Shown here: piece by piece, positions 22,843-31,300 of the stretch
How the letters are laid out: every line of letters starts with the position of its first letter
Position numbering within the stretch: the stretch's first letter is position 1
Program-made: the position numbers and the translations under genes
Notes under the pieces: model-generated
Seen by the model: only the letters and a program-made list of their open reading frames with translations
The model's database searches: none
Told to the model about the DNA's origin: nothing
Source: a virus
Length of the DNA stretch: 52,608 nt
Virus record (IMG/VR): IMGVR_UViG_3300027896_000058
Coordinates: 1 to 52,608 of that record
Reading direction: 5' to 3' (one strand)

Positions 22843-23080
22843 CAACGGTGTCCTGCTATGTCATGGACATCACGAGGAAGCAGAACGCGCAACAGTCGCG
22901 ATGCAGAAGATGCTTGAGTACAAGTTCACATTTCACACTGAGTCAGTCAGACGTCAGATAGAAGACATGCTTCTGTTCATAGATGCGAAGCATGGCAATC
23001 CTCCTAGCGTGAGGTTCACGTTCTTGGAGATGCAAGACATAGTATGCGAGCTTGAAAAGAAGTTTGAAATAATGTCATAG
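22667..23080 (+). CDS. HNH-family nuclease
   Basis: 137 aa. CFIC (27-30), the His pair at 44-45, RWDLNNG (55-61) and LCHGHHE (64-70) give the zinc and HNH (beta-beta-alpha metal) residues of phage HNH proteins close to NinG and recombination endonucleases. The position at the end of the replication block fits recombination or packaging rather than homing. The start has only a modest site. The last gene of the rightward block. Confidence 0.75.
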   Translation: MQEIKDLQRQADILWSQIIWKKFGGKCFICGTSATNAFPPHSAHHMIKRRFLATRWDLNNGVLLCHGHHEEAERATVAMQKMLEYKFTFHTESVRRQIEDMLLFIDAKHGNPPSVRFTFLEMQDIVCELEKKFEIMS

Positions 23081-23181
23081 TCATGTGGCATGACGGTTCG
23101 CGCCTAAAGAAATGTCATTCAGTCTATGCAGGGCGCGGCAACTCCGACGGTGGAATCAGGGCAACATCGGTAATAGACTGA
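23080..23181 (+). ncRNA. Structured RNA candidate with H-type pseudoknot
   Basis: GTCATG/CATGAC (23080-23094) forms a small hairpin. Then CGCGCC (23099-23104) pairs with GGCGCG (23132-23137), while TCAGTCTAT (23119-23127) from inside that loop pairs with ATAGACTGA (23173-23181). A small CCGA/TCGG stem lies at 23144-23170. The crossing stems define a pseudoknot. The terminator begins 11 nt later. It could be a 3'-UTR-derived small RNA or a protective 3' structure. Confidence 0.45.
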
Positions 23182-23191
23182 GCCTGTAATT

Positions 23192-23239
23192 GGGGTCGGA
23201 CATTGGGATTGCAGTCCCTCTGTTCGGCCCCTTTTTTTT
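23192..23239 (+). terminator. Strong terminator between converging blocks
   Basis: GGGGTCGGACA (23192-23202) pairs with TGTTCGGCCCC (23221-23231) over 11 bp with two G-T, enclosing GGGA/TCCC, followed by eight T. It ends the rightward block. On the opposite strand the hairpin has no T tract. Confidence 0.9.
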
Positions 23240-23247
23240 GGCCCAGA

Positions 23248-23634
23248 TCAAGGAAGGTTGTTCAGGTAATCTTCATACTGCTTCCAGTTGACTCCAAGCA
23301 GGGCGCATAGAAGTCTTTCGACACTGGTTGCAACGCAATGCTCGTTGACGTATGGAGCATTGGGATCGTCGCCCGGTTCGGCAGTTGCTCCAACAAGCTT
23401 CTTCTTCCTACGCTTCTCGAAGTCAAAGTCGAAGTCATCAACCATCTTCTGAGTGACTCCAGTATGTTCGCATATCAGAACCTCGATGAGTTCATGAACC
23501 GCAACGAGCTTTGCGTATCGAGGATCTTCCATCTCGGACACTTTGATGTGAAGGGTCTTGTTCTTGTAGTACCAATCTCCAACTGTCGGATACCTGTGAT
23601 CCTTATGCGGGATCGTTTCAATGATGATCTTCAT
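23248..23634 (-). CDS. HELIE-motif protein, possible metalloenzyme
   Basis: 128 aa. AVHELIEVLIC (46-55) gives an HExxE in a helix, followed by a VDDFDFDFEKRR segment and a C-terminal part with EPGDDPNAPY and HCVATSVERLLCALLG. This looks like a conserved uncharacterised phage family. If it binds metal, the second ligands could be later His/Glu. Last gene of the leftward block, overlapping the HAD/ATP-grasp stop by 4 nt. Confidence 0.65.
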   Translation of the reverse strand: MKIIIETIPHKDHRYPTVGDWYYKNKTLHIKVSEMEDPRYAKLVAVHELIEVLICEHTGVTQKMVDDFDFDFEKRRKKKLVGATAEPGDDPNAPYVNEHCVATSVERLLCALLGVNWKQYEDYLNNLP

Positions 23635-25316
23635 ATAACTTCACTTACCTCTTCCGGTGTGGGTATTTTTCCGTCCCCGAACTTATACCCGTATTTCTTC
23701 TCGACCAGCGCGATCTCCTTAACCGCGGCAGGTATCGAGTCAAATCGAATGTCAATGTCGTGAGCTTCTATCTGATCCGCATTCTTCTTGCAGTGAGCAA
23801 TAGCTTCAATAATCGAGTTGCCAAGTCCAATGACTGCGCCGATCTGCCCGATCTCCTCGTCCTGAGGAAGACAGTGATACACTCCATCATACCGGCAGGA
23901 GAACTTGAGCTTCACGAAGTCGAGGATCTCCGGAGGGAAGCACACTGGTTGGTCGTTCTTGTCTCCCCACTTGGTGTTTATCATCACCTCTACACCGTAC
24001 TTGAACGGAGCATCAGGCAAGGCCATTATTCCCTGGGCGCCAAGGGTAAGGATCTTTCCCCAGTTTGTGTACTGAGCTTGATAGAGTTCGCTGGGCGGAG
24101 ATCCACATCGCATGCAGTCGTCGATGGAGTAGAACTTCTGATCCTGCTTTCCTCTCCTGAGTTCAAAAGAACAGAATCCACGACAACCAAAGGCAGATAG
24201 GACAGGCGAAATAGCCGCATTCGTTTTTGTAATGATGTCGGGTAACGCTTGGTAGGGAACAACTGCCGATATAAGACCGGCATCTTTAATCTCATACCCT
24301 TGAATCGCAATCTGAGGAAACATGCCATCGACTGAATATCCATCATAACCTATCTCCATGTCTGACTCGATTGGATCCTCGATAATGAACTCCTGTTCCA
24401 TCTGTGCCGGCCCGAGGTCTACGGCAATGCGCTGTAGAATCGGCTTTGTAATAATCCAGTTGCAGTGATGAAAGGTTTCGCAGTCTCCGCGTGTGACCGA
24501 TATCTTGATGAACTTGTTCTCGTTCTTGGGATCCTTGCAGTATACTTCAAGAGCATCCATGCCAACCACTATTTGATACGGGGCAACGGCCATGCCGATT
24601 GACTTCTTAAGCTCCTTGTTTTCCTTGCGGTACATCTCAAGGTGTTCTCCCATTCGATTACCCCAGACGAGTTTGCCGAGGGATTCAAGATGAACCTGTA
24701 GATCTCCGTGGTAGATGTCGGTGAAGATGAAGAGATCTACTTCTGGGATGATGGAGAACAGATCTTCCACACGCTCAACTCCTGGCAGGCCGTGACCGAC
24801 ATTGCGACACACTGACTTCGGGTATGCAGTCTTCCAAGGTTTGAAATGATATAGAACGCGGCCGAAGTACTTGGTCAGCTCGATGGCCCATGACACGAAC
24901 AGGCCATTGTCCACGATGCAGACGGTCATTGCCTTGGTGTCCGGATCCATGTTGATTGGGACCGGAACCTTGCTCTTTGGACTGACGTTGATGAGGCCAG
25001 TATCAGGGATTACGGTGATCGCGCGATCATCCCAATACTCGATTGCATGAGGGCTCTTGTCGGACGTGATCTCAAGTTGTATCCCTAGATGCTGCTGTAG
25101 CCATGCCTGAATGACCCTGTGCTGGACCATAAAGTCGGGGTTGATAGGAGATACCCTTGCGGTAAAGATCTTCACTTGTAGGCCCGCCTGGAGCCATCCC
25201 TTGACACGCTGAACCATGGCAGGGATGGGGTCACCTGTCGCGGTTCTATCGGCGTTCCACTTGTCGTTTAAAGTTGCCAGTGTCCCGTCGAAATCAACCG
25301 CGATGTATTCATTCAT
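23631..25316 (-). CDS. HAD phosphatase fused to ATP-grasp-like enzyme
   Basis: 561 aa. Residues 1-110 are a HAD domain: VDFDGT (7-12; Asp8, Asp10), KIFTAR (49-54) and WDDRAI (95-100). The rest resembles an ATP-grasp ligase of the PurD/carbamoyl-synthase type: IVDNG at the start of a Rossmann-like pre-domain, KFIKISVTRGD in the first ATP lobe, then EFIIEDP, EIGYDGYSVDG and GFCSFELRR. An acceptor substrate cannot be read from sequence. It directly follows the ejection genes and may modify a virion or host molecule. The HAD call is firm; the ATP-grasp call is good. Confidence 0.75.
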   Translation of the reverse strand: MNEYIAVDFDGTLATLNDKWNADRTATGDPIPAMVQRVKGWLQAGLQVKIFTARVSPINPDFMVQHRVIQAWLQQHLGIQLEITSDKSPHAIEYWDDRAITVIPDTGLINVSPKSKVPVPINMDPDTKAMTVCIVDNGLFVSWAIELTKYFGRVLYHFKPWKTAYPKSVCRNVGHGLPGVERVEDLFSIIPEVDLFIFTDIYHGDLQVHLESLGKLVWGNRMGEHLEMYRKENKELKKSIGMAVAPYQIVVGMDALEVYCKDPKNENKFIKISVTRGDCETFHHCNWIITKPILQRIAVDLGPAQMEQEFIIEDPIESDMEIGYDGYSVDGMFPQIAIQGYEIKDAGLISAVVPYQALPDIITKTNAAISPVLSAFGCRGFCSFELRRGKQDQKFYSIDDCMRCGSPPSELYQAQYTNWGKILTLGAQGIMALPDAPFKYGVEVMINTKWGDKNDQPVCFPPEILDFVKLKFSCRYDGVYHCLPQDEEIGQIGAVIGLGNSIIEAIAHCKKNADQIEAHDIDIRFDSIPAAVKEIALVEKKYGYKFGDGKIPTPEEVSEVI

Positions 25317-28300
25317 TACTCAAAATCCCCCGTTGCTTTCTCTTGATCTGGGCCTTGAACTTGTTGAGAGCCTGTACCTCTTCCTGATTCGGTTGCACAC
25401 TCTCGGATGCTTTCTTGAAGATGTCAATAACCTGCTTTGCTTTCTCTGGCGTGAACTTCTGACCAGATGTTTCCATGCGTGTCTGCATCGACTTGATTGC
25501 CTGAGCAACTCCCTTATTCAACCGGATGATTGCTTCGGCTTCATGTTGCATCTCTTTCTGATCGCCACTGTTCATGGCTTTGTAAAACTTAAGGTATGAC
25601 TTTGTGAGAGCGCCGTTGGTTGCCCGGTCCATTGCCTCTTTGACATCAATACCGTTTGCATAGGCGGCCTGAATCACATCACCCATGAGTTGATCGAGCC
25701 GGCCGGTATAGTTGGGCATGCCTTTAAGTTGAGCAGCCGTCCCCCGATTAGCGTATGTTGAGAGTACATCCTCCATTTGATTGAGTGTAGTACCTAACGA
25801 TGCACCTCGGGAGGCGGTTGCAAACCATCCAATAGGCTTGTCGGTTAACGCATTGAGAACCCACATAGGTATTCCTTTCTGCGCTACATAGCCAAGTCTT
25901 GACTCAAGGAACTTACCGTCATGTTCAAACAATCCAAGCAATCCGTCTTTTGCAAATGGAAGAGCAAATCCACTGGTCGATGTACCTGTCACCTGTTCGT
26001 AGACAGTGTGAATTGCCATGCTGGATTTGTTCATTGCAGTTGTGATCGGCTCTGTGAACCATCCACCAACTTCGTAAGCCTGTTTACCCCATCTCATGTA
26101 CACGCGACGCTTGCCGGTGTCTCCACCCTCATAGCCAGGCAGATGACGAAGAAGCGGGGTGACGTCGATGCTCATCTTCTTGCCTACTTCATTCTGGAAG
26201 TTGAACAGTTGATCACCTTCTTCCTTCTTGCCGAACGCGGCATAGATGGAAGCTTGTATTGCATTCGGAAGTCCAAGCAGGAAGATCCCGGCCATTGCCG
26301 GCCAGTACTTCTTTCCAAGAACCTGCGCCTCAGTGCCAGACATTTCAGATCCAAGGAACTGCTTAACTCCAGGAAGCTGAGTAATACCTGCCGCTTCAGC
26401 AACAGATAGAGTCCAGTCAGGAGCAAACATGAGAGCATGAAGCATCTGCTTTGAATGAGGAGTAGCCCACATATACTTCTCCATCTCAAGTCCGCCGAGT
26501 GCTTTGTTGGTGAGCGCGGCAACATTCTCCCGAATAACTTTGTCGTCGAAATGAAGTTGCTTCCGAGTCATTGCATCCTTTGCCTTACCATAAGCATCTT
26601 CATACATCATGAGCTTAAGAGTCGGGTGCATATTGTTCCAAAGGAAATTATCCCATCTCTTCTTGAAGTCAAATACACGTTGACCTACATCCCCGAACGT
26701 AGACTTGAACGAGCTGTCGCTTTCCTTGAGTCTGTCGATTGCAGACTGAACAAGCTTGTCGGTTGCACCAGCATTGATATTCGGATCTGAGTGATGAATC
26801 TGAAGTCCAGACTCGATTGCCCGAGACATGATCTCAGGATCTTCATTGTAACGCTTGTTCGCGGCTCTGTAATCTTCAAGGAACTTGACCGGATGGAAGA
26901 GAGGATTCTTAAAAGAGAGTCCGTGATATGAAAGATAATTCTCCATCAGGGAGAACGGATGAAATGCAGAACCGAAGAGTATGGACTGCTTGGCGAAAGA
27001 GTTATAGTTCTCAATGCCTTTCATCCAGTCACGCCCACCGAACGGACGCCACTCCATCTTCGAGTCGAGAAGCATCTTCATTGTGTTCTCGCCTTCTCGA
27101 CCTGGCATGACATAGAACTTCTCAATTGAATCGAACGGAGAAGCCATCTCTGTGTAGCCAAGCTTCTTCATCTCGGATGCAGGAAGAAGACCGTCTTTGT
27201 CCAGCTCGATGAGTTCACCTTCTCTAGATGCTTTAACTGCATCGTTATTGTTCTTCACATACTCAGCAAGGTTGAGCTTCATCTGCTTGAGCGAACTGTC
27301 TTCGATGATCTTGTCACCCTTGTTACGGGGATTCTCGATTGCAACAACGCTCGGAGTCCCGTCGAGGTTCCTTACTCCAACTGCAGAGTTTAGGAACAGT
27401 TTGCGGAACTTGTTCTTGTAAACCTTCTCTCCCCACATCTTGTAAAGTTGTGCAGCGTTCTGAGTGATCGGCATTAGCCCGTACTTCGCGGCCTCTTCGT
27501 ATGTCGGGATCTTACGAGTCTTTGAACGTGCGGTCTCTTCTACGAATCGCTTTGAGAACGTGGCGAACTCTTCCGGAGTCTGATCGGCAGAACGTCGGTA
27601 CTCGTGATTAACGTACTCATTCAGATACTTGATGTACTCTTTCTGTGTAAGCTTCTGTACATCTTCGTTCACAGTTGTTCTTGATTCATCGTATGCACTG
27701 CGAATGTTAGCCATGAACTCTTCTGCTGTCTGCTGACCTTTGAGTTTGCCGGCATTCCAGTCTGCCATTGCTTGCTTGGCATCATCTCCAATCGGATCCT
27801 CGAATACACGTCTTCCGGTTGGACTTACTCCGGCATACTTGCCACGCTTGCGAACGATCATGTTTGATCCTTCGAGCTGGGCGCCTACTGCTTCGAGCAT
27901 CTTGTTTGCAAGATCTCTTTGGGCTGGAGTCATATCCTTGAAGAACTTGGAGTCAGGAGATATGCCTGCCTCGCGCATCCACTTGTTGAACTGCATGATA
28001 GCGGAGTTGAGGCTTGCCTTGTAGTCACGGTGGAGATCGAGGAACCGTTCGTGAAGTCCTTCGGCTCCATTGAACATCCACGGAGCAATCTCTTTCAGAT
28101 CGTCGGCCGCATTCAAGGAAGCGTTGGCAGTGAAGTTGAGCTCGTCTTGAACCTGCTTCACTCCGTCAGCAGTCCTGAGCATGTTTGCGCGCTGGTCGAT
28201 GTTTGAGTCCTGTCGATCAATGGAGGATTCAAATGCTTCCTTAGATCTGACTGCGAGCTCAGAGAGTTGCTTTGAAGTATATCCAGGGAACTTGTCTCTA

Positions 28301-31300
28301 AGCTCCTGCACGTTGACAAGCTTGCCGCCGGTACGAACAACCATGTCGTGAAGTTCGTCTAGCTTGGAGGAGTCGAGCTTCTCAAAGTCTTTTCCGAGGA
28401 TCTCGCGGTAAGTGTTGCGACGTGATTCGGAAAGACCTGCTTCTGCTTTGAGAGACATGGTTGCTTCCGAGGATGTATCCTGTGCTGCCTTATATGCTGC
28501 ATCCATTGTGTCCAGAAGTCTTTCGCTGGACATCTTCGGCAGGATCTCTTTGATCGACTGGAAGGAATTACGCATGTCGTTTTTTCCAACATAGTCTCTC
28601 ATCGCTTCAGACTGAACCACGGTCAAAGGTCCGGCCGCAGACTCCACCGCAGTCTTGAACTTGACGATCTCAGGGCTCCCAGAGGCAGGAGTACCCTCTC
28701 CAAACCTTGCTTTCAGCTCCGGTTCCTCACGAGTTGGCATGCCCTTCTCGCCTTCAGGAAGGCCTCCAGTTGCCTCTAGGACTGGCGATTCCTCCTCGAC
28801 CAGTGTCTTCATACGGTTTTCGTGCATTGACAAGCCCTTGGGCCCTATAGCGGCCTTGATGACCTGCATGAACTCAGGAAAGCCTTTGCCTCCCACCCCT
28901 ACAGTCTCACCTGTCTTGCTCTTTCCCATCACATCATTCGCATGAATGATAATCTTTGAAGCTCCTGCATCGATCATCTGATCCCGAACCTTGAGAGCCA
29001 GAGCGTCCAGCTCGTTCTTGCTCATGTAGGCCAGCTCCTCCGCAAAGAGAACCGTTGCCGTGTGTCCGTGAGCGTCGGAGATCTTCGTGTCTTCTATCGA
29101 GGTGTCGAGCTGGGTCAGAGTCTTGTCGAAGTTCTTGTCTTCAGGAGCAATGACCTGCTTGTATTCAACCATGCCGGTTTCCGGATCCACTTTCCTCACG
29201 ATCCTTGTATCGAATGGATTCTGGATCTTCATCTCCAGGGGGACGAAGGTTCCTGTCTTTGAAGCATGGAGAAGACGCTGAGCCATGAGTCCATGCAAAT
29301 AGTCGGAGTCATAGTTCATGAGAATGATCATGTGAGAAGGACCACCTTCTGCAGACAACACTGTCTTCATCATATCTTCTGCGATCTGGAAAGGTTTTCC
29401 TTCTGACATGGCAACAACCTTGCGCTTGTCTTCTGGAGACAGAGCTGCTTCAGCATCCTTCCATCTCTGGATGAAATCAACCCTTGCAGGTCCAGGTTTC
29501 CTGAGATCTGGATTGCGAATGAGTTCTTCGACGAACGATTCAAGAGCAGGAGGAACTGAAGGAGGCTTGCCAAGCTTCATCTTCTTGCCAATGCTTTCAC
29601 TCTGAGAAGTAGCGTCTATGATCGTAGCGCCTTTGAGATGATCTCTCAATCCGTAGAACACTGCGTCTTGAACTGCAGAATCTCCAGACACAACAACCTG
29701 CTTGATCTGAGACTTGTGAGTCTTGTCACCTTCCAGCGGAACAGTCGGATCCAGTCTCTTCTGGTCTTCCCAATTCCTTTTCGGGATACCATGCTCATAG
29801 TCCTGCAACTGTCGTGCTGATATTTCTTCGCTACCTTCAGAGGCAAGTTTCTTTTCCATCTCGGTAACGTCATCAGTGATCGCTCCAGGAATCAATTCTT
29901 CTGCAGCTATCTCTTCGGCTGGAACTATGCCAGGAACTTTCTCCACATCAGCAGCTCGAACTTCTTCAGACTTGAGCACAGACTTGACTGAAGGAACCTC
30001 GGTCTTGTTCCTTCCAATCGTAACCATCTTCTCTTTCGACTCTTCAAGGAACCGATCATAAGCAGAATGGAATCTTGACTCGATGGCAGAGAACTTCTCA
30101 ACCCAATCCGCAACCGAAGGTATAGGAGCCGTCTGCTTCCAAGGCATGACGATTGCATCCTTGGCTTTGATCATTTCCTCTTCGTATGCTTGCCATTCTT
30201 TGACTGAAGCATTCTCGTCCGGAGCTTTTGGAACGAACTCAGGATCTCGAATCCAAACCTGAGGAGAAGGTTCATCTGCCTTCGGAATGTAATCGAGTTC
30301 CACATTGGCCGCTACTTTTGCCATCGAAGGAACCTTATCGACCTTGCGCTTTGATTCCCAATACGCCTGCTTCGCAAGACGCTCGATCAACTCTTCCTTT
30401 GTATCAGGCTTATCAGGAGCAAGATCTTCGGGTCGCGCTGCCTTCTTGTGCATCGGAGAGATCATTCCCACCAGACGGTCAAGACGTTCAGCAAATCGCG
30501 CAATAGTGTTTCCTGCAAGACTCTGATCCTCTTTCGAGAATGTGTTGATTACATCTTCTGTCGAATGAGTCTCTTTGAATGCTTCAGGAGTTTGTGTATC
30601 AACCGCTTCTTCAGACACAGGAGCGATAGCATTAACGTGAGTCTTGTAGACTCCTTTGAGAACTTCTTCTACGTGGCCAGGTTGTTCACCTTCTTCTCGA
30701 AGCTTGGCGAAGTATGCTCGATTATATTCTGACTTTGTAATGTCTCCACGCTCCACTGCCGCATTTAGATCCGCCATATGCTTTGCGGCATTCATGGAAA
30801 ATGTAACCGAAGGCTCCATGTCGCGAAGCTCTCGCATCTTGTTCGTGAATGCGTCCTTGTTCACTTGATACCTGAGATCCTGCTGGGAGAGTTTGTACAA
30901 CTCCAGCATCTTCTCTTTTGCGGTATGCTTATAAACATTGTCCATTACGATTGAACGAATTCTTTCAGTTCCACCCTCCATAGGATTGTTGATGAGAGTG
31001 ATGATCTCAGTCTCTCCGGGACCATACTCAACTTTGCGCTGGTTTGGAGAATCATCAAGGATCTTCCAGATGTCTTCACCAATGACACTGTGCATATATT
31101 CAACAACGTCACGACCTGGCTTGAGGCCCAATGCGTCAAGGTTCGCGAACGCATCATTGTTTGAACTCTGGGGATGTTGTCCAAGGTTGTTGAAGACGAG
31201 AGACTTCATCATGCGCTCGAAGTCGCTATGACCGAGGATAGTTTTGAGCTTCTCTATGACTGCAGGATCCGTTTCTGCTGTACCTTTGGACGTCTTTACC

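Noticed and set aside
23040-23185. Group I intron associated with the HNH gene
   Set aside because: The paired elements do not show the P, Q, R, S core and no interrupted gene lies on either side.
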